Positions 17,877-27,937 of a stretch of DNA of 64,000 nucleotides are shown in pieces. Numbering within the stretch: the stretch's first letter is position 1; each line of letters opens with the position of its first letter. Made by a program: the position numbers and the translations under genes. The DNA is from DASQMT01 sp963835735 (GTDB taxonomy: Bacteria; Actinomycetota; Thermoleophilia; Solirubrobacterales; Solirubrobacteraceae). The notes beneath the pieces were generated by a model, which worked only from the letters and a program-made list of their open reading frames with translations, was not told the DNA's origin and did no database searches. The stretch is taken from the NCBI GenBank assembly GCA_963835735.1, contig CAWIGP010000007.1, positions 372,001-436,000 on the forward strand, given 5' to 3'.

Positions 17877-19450
17877 GAACCATCGTCCCGGTCGCCCTCG
17901 TGCTGGTGCTCGCCGCGCTCGTCGCGCTGCTGGTCGTCACGCGCGAGGAGGATGAGGCGTACCGCGTGCGGGCGATCTTCGACAACGCCGGCTTCCTCAT
18001 CCCCGGCGAGGACGTCAAGATCGCGGGCGTCAAGGTCGGGTCAGTCGAGGACGTCGAGGTGACCGACGACTTCAAGGCCGCGGTGGTCATGAAGATCGAC
18101 GATCCCGGCTACCAGGACTTCCGCGCCGACGCGCAGTGCCTCGTGCGCCCGCAGTCGCTGATCGGCGAGAAGTTCGTCGAGTGCGAGCCGACACAGGCGC
18201 GCGCGGTGGGAGCCGAGCCACCCGGCGAGCTGCGCCGGATCGAGGAGGGGCCTGGCGAGGGCCAGCACCTGCTCCCGGTCGAGAACACGTCGAAGGCGGT
18301 CGATCTCGACCTGATCAACAACATCATGCGCGAGCCCGAGCGCGAGCGCTTCTCGATCATCCTCAACGAGCTCGGCGTCGGCCTGGCCGGCCGCGGCAAC
18401 GACCTCAACGAGGTCATCCGGCGTGCCAACCCCGCGCTCAGGGAGGTCGACAAGGTTCTGCGCCTGCTCGCGCGCCAGAACAAGCAGCTCGAGCAGCTGG
18501 CGGTCGACTCCGACACGATCCTGGAGCCGCTCGCGCGCGAGCGCGCGCACGTGTCGTCGTCGATCGCGAACATGGGCGAGGTCGCCGCGGCGACCGCGGA
18601 GCGGCGCGAGGACCTGCAGAGGGACATCGCGCTGCTGCCGGAGTTCCTGCGCGAGCTGCGGCCGACGATGGTCCGGCTCGGCGCGCTGTCCGACGCGATG
18701 ACCCCGGTCTTCACCGACCTCGGCGACGTCGCGCCGGACATCAACCGGTTCCTGCTCGAGCTCGGCCCGTTCTCGGAGGCCGGCATCCCGGCGCTGGACT
18801 CGCTCGGCGAGGCATCGAAGATCGGCACGCCGGCGATCCAGGCGTCGCTGCCGGTGATCAAGGACGTGCGCACGCTGGCGAGCGCGGCGCGGCCGGTCGG
18901 CAAGACGCTCGCCGACGTGCTCGCGTCGTTCCAGCGCAATGACGGCATCGAGCGCGCGATGGACTTCATCTTCTACTCGGCGACGGCTGTCAACGGCTTC
19001 GACTCGTTCGGGCACTACCTGCGCGCCGGCCTGATCGTCAACCAGTGCACGACCTACGCGGTCAGCCCGACGACCGGCTGCTCGGCCAACTTCCGCCGCG
19101 CGAGCACGAGCGCGTCGGTGGCAGGCGCCGACGCGATGCCGCGCGACGACGTGCTCGCGTGGACAGCACGCGTGCTGGCCGGGGAAGACCCTGGCGACCC
19201 GCCGCGCACGTCCGACCGGCGCGGCTCACGGCCAAGCCGTCGAGAGAGTGAGCGTGAGCCCTCCCGCGCGAAGCGCGCGGTGGGCGAGGCGCGTCCGCGC
19301 GGCGGCGCGCCGGCCCCGGCACCGCAGCCGACCGTGACGCCGTCGCCGGATGCAGCGGCGCCGACGCCGTCGCCCTCGCCGTCGCCGTCCGGCCGCGACG
19401 AGGGCCCCTCCGACCCGCTGCTCGACTACCTCTTCGGCGGTGACGGCTGA
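17873..19450 (+). CDS. Mce family protein, second of six, with disordered tail
   Basis: 525 residues from ATG 17873 (ATGA overlap). Membrane helix (VALVLVLAALVALLVV), MCE domain (AIFDNAGFLIPGEDVKIAGVKVG), helical domain (RQNKQLEQLAVDSDTILEPLARE), then a ~100-residue low-complexity tail rich in Arg/Ser/Pro, ending in a Pro-Ser repeat stretch and DPLLDYLFGGDG. Within the tail, 19223-19284 contains two back-to-back DNA palindromes (GGCTCACG/CGTGAGCC and a GCGCG hairpin), so a short repeat may have inserted into the linker. Confidence 0.9.
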   Translation: MRTIVPVALVLVLAALVALLVVTREEDEAYRVRAIFDNAGFLIPGEDVKIAGVKVGSVEDVEVTDDFKAAVVMKIDDPGYQDFRADAQCLVRPQSLIGEKFVECEPTQARAVGAEPPGELRRIEEGPGEGQHLLPVENTSKAVDLDLINNIMREPERERFSIILNELGVGLAGRGNDLNEVIRRANPALREVDKVLRLLARQNKQLEQLAVDSDTILEPLARERAHVSSSIANMGEVAAATAERREDLQRDIALLPEFLRELRPTMVRLGALSDAMTPVFTDLGDVAPDINRFLLELGPFSEAGIPALDSLGEASKIGTPAIQASLPVIKDVRTLASAARPVGKTLADVLASFQRNDGIERAMDFIFYSATAVNGFDSFGHYLRAGLIVNQCTTYAVSPTTGCSANFRRASTSASVAGADAMPRDDVLAWTARVLAGEDPGDPPRTSDRRGSRPSRRESEREPSRAKRAVGEARPRGGAPAPAPQPTVTPSPDAAAPTPSPSPSPSGRDEGPSDPLLDYLFGGDG

Positions 19451-20844
19451 TGGGCGGGCGAGGCGGCATCGCCGGCAACCCGGTGCTGATCGGCGCGGCG
19501 ACCGTGCTCGTCGTGCTGGTCGCCGTGTTCCTGGCCTACAACGCCAACCAGGGGCTCCCGTTCGTCCCGACGTACTCGCTCAAGGCGCAGACGCCGAGCG
19601 CCGCGAACCTCGTGCGGGGCAACGAGGTGCGGATCGGCGGCACGCGCGTCGGCACGGTCGACAGCATCGAGGTCGAGCGGCAGGAGGACGGCACGAGCAT
19701 CGCGGTGCTCGGGCTCAAGCTCGAGCGCTCGGCAGCGCCGCTGCCGAAGGACACGACCGTGCTGGTACGGCCGCGCTCCGCGCTCGGCCTGAAGTACGTC
19801 GAGCTGACCCGCGGCACCTCGGACGAGGGGTTCGAGGACGGCGACACGATCCCGCTCGCCCAGGCGACGCCGACGCCGGTCGAGTTCGACGAGTTCCTGA
19901 ACATGTTCGACGAGGACACGCGCGACGCGGCCGCGACCAACCTGGAGGGCTTCGGCGACGCTTTCGCGGGCCGCGGCCAGAGCCTCAACCAGGCGATCGG
20001 CGCGTTCCGGCCGCTGCTGCGCGACATCATCCCGGTCGCGAAGAACCTCTCCAGCCAGGAGACCAACCTGCCGCGGTTCATCGGCGAGCTGGCCGACGCC
20101 GCGCGCATCGTCGCGCCCGTGGCGGAGTCGCAGGCGGAGCTGTTCGTGAACCTGGACATCACGTTCGCCGCGCTGCGCGAGGTGGCGCCGTTCATCCAGG
20201 AGTCGATCTCCGAGGGCCCGGCGACGCTCGAGGCCGGGATCGAGGACTTCCCCGTCCAGCGGCCGTTCCTGGCCAACACCGAGGCCCTGTTCCGCGACCT
20301 GCAGCCCGGCGTCCGTGCGCTGCGCGGCACGGCGGGGGACCTTGCCGACGCGCTCGAGATCGGCACTCCGGTGCTGAAGCGCTCGCCACCGTTCAACGCC
20401 CGCCTGGCGTCGCTGCTGACCGAGCTGCAGACGTTCTCGGAGGATCCGCTGGTGCCGCGCGGGATCCGCCGCCTGACCGACACGGCGCGGACACTCAACC
20501 CGACGCTGCAGTACCTCGCGCCGGCGCAGACGACCTGCAACTACATCGCGCTGTTCTTCCGCAACATCGCCTCGCTGCTGTCCGAGGGCGACGCCAACGG
20601 CACCTGGCAGCGGTTCATCATCGTCGCCAACCCGCAGGGTCCGAACAACGAGGGCGGCCCGTCGTCGGCGCCGGCGAACGGGCCGACGCTCGAGAACCAC
20701 CTGCACACCAACCCGTACCCGAACACGGCGGCGCCCGGCCAGCCGAAGGAGTGCGAGGCGGGCAACGAGACGTACATCAGGGGCCGCACGGTCACGTCCA
20801 ACGTGCCGGGCACCCAGCAGGCCACCACGGAGGGCCGGCCCTGA
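19450..20844 (+). CDS. Mce family protein, third of six
   Basis: 464 residues; ATG 19450 shares bases with the previous TGA. Membrane helix at about 11-30 (VLIGAATVLVVLVAVFLAY), MCE domain with NEVRIGGTRVGTVDSIE, then the helical barrel segment. The C-terminal ~100 residues contain conserved-looking TTCNYIALFFRNIASLLSEGD and an NTYP-type tail region (HLHTNPYPNTAAPGQPKECEAG). It probably contributes one subunit type to a hetero-hexameric Mce tube. Confidence 0.9.
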   Translation: MGGRGGIAGNPVLIGAATVLVVLVAVFLAYNANQGLPFVPTYSLKAQTPSAANLVRGNEVRIGGTRVGTVDSIEVERQEDGTSIAVLGLKLERSAAPLPKDTTVLVRPRSALGLKYVELTRGTSDEGFEDGDTIPLAQATPTPVEFDEFLNMFDEDTRDAAATNLEGFGDAFAGRGQSLNQAIGAFRPLLRDIIPVAKNLSSQETNLPRFIGELADAARIVAPVAESQAELFVNLDITFAALREVAPFIQESISEGPATLEAGIEDFPVQRPFLANTEALFRDLQPGVRALRGTAGDLADALEIGTPVLKRSPPFNARLASLLTELQTFSEDPLVPRGIRRLTDTARTLNPTLQYLAPAQTTCNYIALFFRNIASLLSEGDANGTWQRFIIVANPQGPNNEGGPSSAPANGPTLENHLHTNPYPNTAAPGQPKECEAGNETYIRGRTVTSNVPGTQQATTEGRP

Positions 20845-22388
20845 TGGCCCGCACGCGCCGCCGCGACGGCCGGTCTCCCTTCGCCATCGGCCTGATCGCG
20901 ATCGTCGTGATCGTGATCCTCACGTACCTCGGGTTCACCAAGGACATCCCGTTCACGCGCGGCTACGAGGTCAAGGCCGTCGTCCAGTCCGCGAACGGCC
21001 TGCGACCCGACTCGCCGGTCCGGATCGCGGGCGTCGAGGTCGGCAAGGTCAAGAAGGTCGAGGGTCAGCAGGACAGCAACAACGCGGTCGTCACCATGGC
21101 GATCAAGGAGAGCGGCCGGCCGCTGCACGAGGACGCGACGCTGAAGATCCGCCCGCGCATCTTCCTCGAGGGCAACTTCTTCGTCGACCTGACGCCCGGG
21201 ACGCCGGGCTCGCCCGAGCTCGACGACGGCGGCACGATCGCGGTCACGCAGACATCGACGCCGGTGCAGCTCGACCAGGTGCTGTCATCGCTCCAGTCCG
21301 ACACGCGGCAGGACCTGCGCGATGTGCTGGAGGGCCTGGGGCGCGGGCTGAACTCGCAACCGAGCCCGGCCGACGATCGCGACGCGGACCCGTCCGCGCG
21401 CGGCGAGACCGCGGCGGAGTCCTGGAACGATGCCTACGACGACGCCGGGCCGGCGGCGCGGGCGCAGTCGCAGGTCAACGAGGCGTTGCTCGGCACCGAG
21501 CCCGAGCGCGACCTCGCGCGGCTGATCGAAGGCGCCGGCCGGACGGCGGCCGGGCTGGTGCGCAACGAGGCCCAGCTGAAGGACCTGATCACGAACTTCA
21601 ACGTGACGATGGCCGCGCTGGCCTCGGAGCAGGGGAACCTCAGCGCGTCGATCCGCGAGCTCGCGCCCACGCTCGAGACCGCGAACGCCGCTTTCACCTC
21701 GCTCAACGAGGCGTTCCCGCCGACGCGCGCATTCGCGCGCGAGATCCTGCCCGGCGTGCGCGAGACGGCGGCGACGATCGACGCGGCGTTCCCCTGGGTC
21801 GACCAGATGCGCGCGCTGATGAGCGAAGCCGAGCTGCAGGGGCTGGCGAGCGACCTCGTCCCGACGTCGCGTTACCTCGCGGCGCTGACCGCCGGCGCGA
21901 TCCAGCTGCTGCCGCAGACCGACCTCACCTCCAAGTGCGCACGCGACGTGCTGCTGCCGACCGGCGACGTCGTGATCCGCGACGAGTTCCAGACCGGGCG
22001 GGAGAACTACAAGGACTTCTTCTACGCGCTGATCGGCCTCGCCGGCGAGGGCCAGAACTTCGACGGCAACGGCGGTTACGTGCGCTTCCATACCGGCGGC
22101 GGCTCGCAGTCGATCTCGCTCGGACCGGGCGACAAGGGCGCCGCGCCGCAGTTCGGCGACCTGCCGACGCCGCCGCTCGGCAACCGCCCGGCCTTCCCGG
22201 GCCGAGTGCCGGCGTACGTCAACAACCGGCCGTGTTTCCGCCAGCGGCTGCCCGACCTCAACGGCCCGGCGGCCGCCAGGACGCCGCCGATCGTCGGTCA
22301 GCGCGCGACCACATCGGTGCGCGCCGACCAGCTCGAGCAGCTGCGTACCCGGATCCGGCCGTTCGGCACGCGGGAGGGCGTGCGGTGA
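20844..22388 (+). CDS. Mce family protein, fourth of six
   Basis: 514 residues; TGATG junction with the previous gene. Membrane helix (FAIGLIAIVVIVILTYLGF), MCE domain (ANGLRPDSPVRIAGVEVGKV), helical region with a ~45-residue acidic insert near residue 180 (SPADDRDADPSARGETAAES), and a C-terminal region containing DGNGGYVRFHTGGGSQS and a Pro-rich end with one late Cys (NRPCFRQRLPDLNG). Confidence 0.9.
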   Translation: MARTRRRDGRSPFAIGLIAIVVIVILTYLGFTKDIPFTRGYEVKAVVQSANGLRPDSPVRIAGVEVGKVKKVEGQQDSNNAVVTMAIKESGRPLHEDATLKIRPRIFLEGNFFVDLTPGTPGSPELDDGGTIAVTQTSTPVQLDQVLSSLQSDTRQDLRDVLEGLGRGLNSQPSPADDRDADPSARGETAAESWNDAYDDAGPAARAQSQVNEALLGTEPERDLARLIEGAGRTAAGLVRNEAQLKDLITNFNVTMAALASEQGNLSASIRELAPTLETANAAFTSLNEAFPPTRAFAREILPGVRETAATIDAAFPWVDQMRALMSEAELQGLASDLVPTSRYLAALTAGAIQLLPQTDLTSKCARDVLLPTGDVVIRDEFQTGRENYKDFFYALIGLAGEGQNFDGNGGYVRFHTGGGSQSISLGPGDKGAAPQFGDLPTPPLGNRPAFPGRVPAYVNNRPCFRQRLPDLNGPAAARTPPIVGQRATTSVRADQLEQLRTRIRPFGTREGVR

Positions 22389-23725
22389 GGGCGATCCGCA
22401 AGCACCTCGTCGACTTCCTGGCGATCCTCGGGCTCGTGGTCGTCGCGCTCGCCGTGGCTTCGGTGATCCTCGCCAACCAGCGGCTCGCGCTTCCCGGCTG
22501 GGTGCCGGTGCTCGGGCAGGACTTCACCGAGGTGGAGGCCGAGCTGTCCAGCGCCCAGGCGGTCACCCCGGGGCAGGGCCAGACGGTCAACGTGGCCGGC
22601 GTCGAGGTCGGCGAGATCTCGCAGGTGCGGCTCGAGCAGGGCAGGGCGATCGTCACGCTCAAGCTCAAGGAGGACTCGGTCCCGGTCTACAACGACGCGT
22701 CCGTGCTGCTGCGTCCGAAGACCGGCCTGAAGGACATGGTCGCCGAGCTCACTCCCGGCACGCCCGACGCCGGCGAGCTCGAGGAGGGGCAGCGGATCCC
22801 GATCGGCCAGACGCTGCCGGACGTCAACCTGGACGAGATCCTCGCGTCGCTCGACGCCGACACGCGCACGTACCTGCAGCTGCTGTTGTCCGACGGGGGC
22901 GACGCGCTCGGCGGCAACGGCCGCGCGCTGGCGAACACGATCCGCCGCTTCGAGCCGACGGCGCGCGACACGCGCAGGATCGCCGGCCGGCTCGCGAAGC
23001 GGCGCGAGAACATCAAGCGGGCCATCCACAGCTTCTCGCTGGTCGTCGACGAGCTCGGCAGCAAGGACGATCAGCTGGCGCAGTTCGTCGACAGCTCCAA
23101 CGCCGTGTTCGCCGCGCTGGCCGATCAGGACGCGAACCTGCGCGCGACGCTCGAGGAGCTGCCGTCGACGCTGGCCGCGACGAACAGCGCGCTGGGCAAG
23201 ACGACGACGCTCGCGGACGAGCTCGGCCCGACGCTGGAGGCGCTCCGTCCCGGTGCGCGGGCGCTCGGCCCGGCGCTGGTGGAGACGCGCCCGTTCCTGA
23301 TCGAGACGACGCCGGTGATCCGCGACGAGATCCGCCCGTTCGTGCGCGCCTCGCGCCCGGCGGTGACGGAGCTGCGCCCGGCGCTGCGCGACCTGTCGGC
23401 GGTGCAGCCCGACCTGAGCACCACGTTCCGGGTCGTCAACCGGCTGCTCGACACGCTGGCCTACAACCCGCCCGGCGCGACGCAGGAGGGCTTCCTGTTC
23501 TGGGCCTCGTGGCTCAACCACCTCGGCCCGGCGATCTTCTCCAACCAGGACGCGCAGGGCCTCATCCGGCGCGGCGTGGTCGTGATCGGCTGCCAGAGCC
23601 TGCAGCTGCTCGAGAACGTCGTGCTCGGCAACCCGCAGCTCGGCACGCTCGTGCAGCTGCTCGAGGCGCCGAACCGGCTCGAGGTGTGCCCGCAGACCGC
23701 GCAGCCATTCGGAGAGGGGGGCTGA
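22385..23725 (+). CDS. Mce family protein, fifth of six
   Basis: 446 residues; GTG 22385 overlaps the previous stop. Membrane helix (LAILGLVVVALAVASVILA), MCE domain (QTVNVAGVEVGEISQVRLEQG), helical region with heptad-like Leu/Arg repeats. In mycobacterial operons the fifth Mce protein is often a lipoprotein. No lipobox is present here, so all six are membrane-helix anchored in this locus. Confidence 0.9.
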   Translation: MRAIRKHLVDFLAILGLVVVALAVASVILANQRLALPGWVPVLGQDFTEVEAELSSAQAVTPGQGQTVNVAGVEVGEISQVRLEQGRAIVTLKLKEDSVPVYNDASVLLRPKTGLKDMVAELTPGTPDAGELEEGQRIPIGQTLPDVNLDEILASLDADTRTYLQLLLSDGGDALGGNGRALANTIRRFEPTARDTRRIAGRLAKRRENIKRAIHSFSLVVDELGSKDDQLAQFVDSSNAVFAALADQDANLRATLEELPSTLAATNSALGKTTTLADELGPTLEALRPGARALGPALVETRPFLIETTPVIRDEIRPFVRASRPAVTELRPALRDLSAVQPDLSTTFRVVNRLLDTLAYNPPGATQEGFLFWASWLNHLGPAIFSNQDAQGLIRRGVVVIGCQSLQLLENVVLGNPQLGTLVQLLEAPNRLEVCPQTAQPFGEGG

Positions 23726-25296
23726 TGCAGAAGGCCGCTCCCAGCTTCGGGCGGATCGCGCTCATGGTGGGCTTCGCGCTCTCCTGCTTCGCCCTGCTGC
23801 TGTTCCTGTGGCTCGCGTTCGGCGGACCGGTGCCGCTCAAGCCGAAGGGCTACCGGGTCGACGCGTCGTTCGCCGAGGCGTCGCAGCTCTCCACAGAGGC
23901 CGACGTGCGGATCTCGGGCGTCCCGGTCGGCAAGGTCAAGGTGATCGAGGCCGACAACGAGACCGGCCGCTCCGTGGTGACGATCGAGCTCGACGCCAAG
24001 TACGCCCCGCTGCCGTCGGACGCCAGGGCGATCCTGCGCCAGAAGACGCTGCTCGGCGAGACCTACGTCGAGTTGACGCCCGGCACGCGGCAGGCGCCCG
24101 GGATCCCGGAGGGCGGAAGCCTGGCCGAGGGCGACGTGTCCGAGACCGTCGAGCTCGACGAGATCCTGCGCACGTTCGACCCGGAGACGCGCGTGGCCTT
24201 CCAGGAATGGATGCAGACGCAGGCCGAGGCGATCGGAGGGCACGGCCGCGACCTCAACGACGCGCTCGGCAACCTCGGTCCGTTCGCCGAGGACGCCGCC
24301 GAGCTGGTCGACATCCTCAACCGTCAGGAGCCGGCCGTCGAGCGCTTGATCTCCAACACCGGCGTCGTGTTCGAGGCGCTGACCGAGCGCGACGGCCAGC
24401 TGGGCGAACTGATCGAGAACTCCAACCGCGTGTTCCAGACGACCGCGCAGCGCGACCGCGAGCTGCAGGAGACGTTCATCGCGCTGCCGACGTTCGAGCG
24501 CGAGTCGCGCGAGACGATCACGCGGCTGACCCAGTTCGCGCGCGAAACCGATCCGCTCGTCACTCAGCTGCGCCCGGCTGCGCGCGAACTGTCGCCGACG
24601 CTGGAGGAGCTGTCGGCGCTGGCGCCGGATCTGGAGGCGTTCTTCCGCGGCCTCGGCCCGCTGATCGACGCGTCCGTGCGCGGGTTCCCCGCCGCGGAGC
24701 GCGTGCTCGAGGACCTGCCGCCGCTGCTCGGCCAGCTCGACTCGGCCCTGCGGCAGCTCAACCCGGTGCTCGACTTCGTCGGGCTCTACAAGCGCGAACT
24801 GACGGCGTTCTTCGCCAATACGGTCGCGGCGACGCAGGCGACAACGGTGTCGAACGCCGGGCCGCTGCACTACCTGCGCACGCAGAACCCGCTCAACCCG
24901 GAGAGCCTCGCCGTCTATCCCAAGCGGCTGCCGACCAACCGCCCCAACCCGTACACGCTGCCAGGCACCTTCGACCAGCTCCGGACCGGCCTCCCGTCGT
25001 ACGAGACGCGCCAATGCAACGGCGGGCCGATCCCCACGCTCTCCAACGTCCCGACGCCCGTGGACCCGCCGACGCTGCCGCCCCTCTCGGAGCCGGTGCC
25101 GGTGCCGCCGGCGACACCGGACGCCGGTGTCGTCGACGGGCTGTTCTCGTTGCCGGACTCGCTGATCGCGGACATCGCCCGGTTCGCGTTCCCGAGCGGG
25201 CAGGGCACTCCGGGCACGGCGCCGCCCTGCAGGCAGCAGCCGAAGTTCAACTTCGGCGGCGAGCAGACGCAGTACCCGCACGTGAAGCCGGATTGA
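23725..25296 (+). CDS. Mce family protein, sixth of six
   Basis: 523 residues; TGATG junction. Membrane helix (MVGFALSCFALLLFLWLAF), MCE domain (STEADVRISGVPVGKVKVIE; LLGETYVELTPG), helical region to about 370, then a Pro-rich tail with four Cys (QCNGG and APPCRQQP among them). The stop is followed after one base by the MMPL gene, so the transporter and the MMPL protein are co-transcribed. Confidence 0.9.
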   Translation: MQKAAPSFGRIALMVGFALSCFALLLFLWLAFGGPVPLKPKGYRVDASFAEASQLSTEADVRISGVPVGKVKVIEADNETGRSVVTIELDAKYAPLPSDARAILRQKTLLGETYVELTPGTRQAPGIPEGGSLAEGDVSETVELDEILRTFDPETRVAFQEWMQTQAEAIGGHGRDLNDALGNLGPFAEDAAELVDILNRQEPAVERLISNTGVVFEALTERDGQLGELIENSNRVFQTTAQRDRELQETFIALPTFERESRETITRLTQFARETDPLVTQLRPAARELSPTLEELSALAPDLEAFFRGLGPLIDASVRGFPAAERVLEDLPPLLGQLDSALRQLNPVLDFVGLYKRELTAFFANTVAATQATTVSNAGPLHYLRTQNPLNPESLAVYPKRLPTNRPNPYTLPGTFDQLRTGLPSYETRQCNGGPIPTLSNVPTPVDPPTLPPLSEPVPVPPATPDAGVVDGLFSLPDSLIADIARFAFPSGQGTPGTAPPCRQQPKFNFGGEQTQYPHVKPD

Positions 25297-25297
25297 C

Positions 25298-27937
25298 ATG
25301 AATGCGAGCGGATTCGAACGGCTGGTGGGCGCGGCGGCGCGCCGTCCGCGCACCGTGCTCGCCGTGCTGGCGCTGCTATGCGCCGGCGCGGCGGCGCTGG
25401 CGCTCGGCCTGCATCCGAGCGCGGCCACCAGCACGCTCGCCGGGCGCTCGTCGGACAGCTACCAGGCGACCGAGCGCTACCGCGAGCGGTTCGGCGACCA
25501 CGCGATCCTCGTGCTCGTCCGCGGTCCGCTGCAGCAGCTCGTCCTCACCGAGAACCTCGGCCGGCTGCTCGGCCTCGAAGGCTGCCTGTCGGGCAACAAG
25601 CCGGACGGGGAGGAGGCGCCCGGCGGCGCGCGCGGCCCGTGTGCGGAGCTGGCCGAGACCAGGCCCGTGCAGGTCGTGTACGGGCCGGGCACGTTCATCA
25701 ACTCCGCCGTCGGCGAGATCCAGGACCAACTCAGGGCCCAGCTCGACGCCAAGGGCGCCGAGGCGAGGCGGGCCGCGGGGGCCGCGCGCGCCCTGGCCAG
25801 GCGGCAGGGCAAGCCGAGGGCGGAGCAGGAGAAGCTCGCGCGCTCCGCCGAGCAGCTGGTCTACGCGCAGTTCGTGCGCGACCTGCTGCAGCTGAACCTG
25901 AAGTACGGGCTCGGCGTCGACAAGACGCCGCGCCTCGACGACCCCGACTTCGTCGCGACGCTCGTGTTCGACCCGAGCCGCGGGCCGGCGGCACCGAAGG
26001 CGCGCTTCGCCTACCTGTTCCCGTCCGACGACTCGGCGGCGATCCAGGTGCGGCTCAAGCCAGGCCTGTCCGACGCGCAGCGCGAGCGCGCGACCGAGCT
26101 CGTGCGCGCGGCCGTGCGGATGCCGGAGTTCGCGCTGCGCAACGCCGGCGGCTACACGGTCACCGGCGTGCCGGTGCTGGCCGAGGACCTGTCCGACGCG
26201 CTCGCCGGCTCGCTCGCGCGGCTGCTGCTGATCGCTGTCGTGGTCATGGCCGGCGTGCTGGCGCTCGTGTTCCGTCGCCGGCTGCGGCTCGTGCCGCTGG
26301 TCGTCGCGCTCGCCGCGGTCGCGCTCACTTTCGGCCTGATGGCGCTCGTCGGCGCGCCGCTCACGATGGCGTCGATCGCGGTGCTTCCCGTGCTGCTCGG
26401 GCTCGCGGTCGACTACGCGATCCAGTACCAGGCCCGGATCCCCGACCCGCCGACGGCGGACGGCGCGCGCCGCGCCGCGCGCTCCGGCGTGCCGGCGATC
26501 GCCACCGCCGCGCTTGCGACCGCGGCGGGCTTCCTCGTGCTGCTGCTCTCGCCGGTGCCGATGGTGCGCGGGTTCGGCGTCCTGCTGGTGGTCGGCGTCG
26601 GCGTCGCGTTCGCGGTGACGCTGACCGGCGGGACCGCGGCGCTGGTGACGCTGGGTGCGCGCCGCGGCGGTGGGCGCGTCGACCGCGCGGTGCGCGGCGC
26701 GGGCGAGCTGCTCGGCCCGGTCGCGCGGCCGTTCACCCGCGGCGGCGCGTCGCAAGCCGCGCCCGCCCGTCCGCTTGCGCGGCCCGCCGCCGGGGTGCTA
26801 CGGGCCGCGCTGGCTCATCCCGCACGAGTCGTCGCCGTCGGCCTGGCGGTCGCCGCGATCGGCTGGGCGGTCGATACGCAGACCGAGGTGCGCTCGGACC
26901 TGCAGGCGCTCGTGCCTCAGGACCTGCCGGCGGTGCGCGACCTCGAGACGCTCCAGCGCACGACCGGCGTCGCGGGCGAGGTCGACGTCGTGGTCGAGGG
27001 CCGCGACTTGACCGACCCGAAGGTCGTCGCCTGGATGAGCGACTTCCAGCAGCGCGTCCTGAAGGATGCCCGCTACAGCGCGGACAACGGCTGCGGCAAG
27101 GCCGCGCTGTGCCCGGCGCTGTCGCTGCCCGATCTGTTCCAGGGCGGCGACGCGGCGTCCGACCGTACGAAGATCAACGCGCTGCTGGACGCAGTGCCGC
27201 CGTACTTCTCGCAGGCGGTGATCACGCGCGACCGGCGGACGGCGAACCTCGCGTTCGGGATCCGGCTGATGCCGCTCGACGAGCAGCACGCGGTGATCGA
27301 GCGGATGCGCGCCGCGCTCGACCCGCCTGACGGGGTGAGCGCGCGCGTCGCGGGCCTGCCGGTGCTCGCCGCCGAGGCCAACGCGGCGCTGTCGTCGCCG
27401 CTGCGGCGGCTGCTCACGCTGCTGGCCGGACTGCTCGCGGTCGGTCTCGTCCTGCTCGCCGTGCACCGGCGCGCGGAGCGCGCGTGGGTCCCGCTCGTCC
27501 CGATCGCGCTCGCGACCGGGTGGTCGGCGGCGGTGCTGTTCGCGCTGCGGATCCCGCTCAACCCGATGTCGGCCACGCTCGGCGCGCTGGTGATCGCGAT
27601 CTCGACGGAGTTCGCGGTGCTGCTCGAGGCGCGCTTCCGCGAGGAGCGCGCCGCCGGCCATGGGGTCGGCGACGCCCTGCGGCGCACCTACCGCTCGACG
27701 GGCGCGGCCGTGCTGGCGTCGGGCGCCACCGCGATCGCCGGCTTTGCGGTGCTCGCGTTCTCGGACGTGCGCATGCTGCAGGAGCTGGGGATCGTGACCG
27801 TGGTCGACCTGTCGGTGTCGCTGCTCGGCGTGCTCGCCGTGCTGCCCGCGGTGCTCGTGCTCGCCGAGCGGAGGCGGGCCGCGCGCGCCCGCGGCGCCCG
27901 CCGGGCCGGCGTCGCCGATCGGCCCGTCGCGGCGTGA
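25298..27937 (+). CDS. MMPL/HAE3-type RND transporter
   Basis: 879 residues. Twelve predicted membrane helices in two halves, each with a large extracytoplasmic loop (about 40-290 and 540-690) after the first helix of its half. The helices after each loop carry RND/SSD-like blocks (ASIAVLPVLLGLAVDYAIQY and LGALVIAISTEFAVLLEARF), where the Asp/Glu are candidate proton-relay residues. MMPL proteins move lipids or hydrophobic molecules to or across the envelope. Its position one base after the Mce genes suggests a shared lipid-handling pathway. A low-complexity linker lies near 475-500. Confidence 0.9.
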   Translation: MNASGFERLVGAAARRPRTVLAVLALLCAGAAALALGLHPSAATSTLAGRSSDSYQATERYRERFGDHAILVLVRGPLQQLVLTENLGRLLGLEGCLSGNKPDGEEAPGGARGPCAELAETRPVQVVYGPGTFINSAVGEIQDQLRAQLDAKGAEARRAAGAARALARRQGKPRAEQEKLARSAEQLVYAQFVRDLLQLNLKYGLGVDKTPRLDDPDFVATLVFDPSRGPAAPKARFAYLFPSDDSAAIQVRLKPGLSDAQRERATELVRAAVRMPEFALRNAGGYTVTGVPVLAEDLSDALAGSLARLLLIAVVVMAGVLALVFRRRLRLVPLVVALAAVALTFGLMALVGAPLTMASIAVLPVLLGLAVDYAIQYQARIPDPPTADGARRAARSGVPAIATAALATAAGFLVLLLSPVPMVRGFGVLLVVGVGVAFAVTLTGGTAALVTLGARRGGGRVDRAVRGAGELLGPVARPFTRGGASQAAPARPLARPAAGVLRAALAHPARVVAVGLAVAAIGWAVDTQTEVRSDLQALVPQDLPAVRDLETLQRTTGVAGEVDVVVEGRDLTDPKVVAWMSDFQQRVLKDARYSADNGCGKAALCPALSLPDLFQGGDAASDRTKINALLDAVPPYFSQAVITRDRRTANLAFGIRLMPLDEQHAVIERMRAALDPPDGVSARVAGLPVLAAEANAALSSPLRRLLTLLAGLLAVGLVLLAVHRRAERAWVPLVPIALATGWSAAVLFALRIPLNPMSATLGALVIAISTEFAVLLEARFREERAAGHGVGDALRRTYRSTGAAVLASGATAIAGFAVLAFSDVRMLQELGIVTVVDLSVSLLGVLAVLPAVLVLAERRRAARARGARRAGVADRPVAA

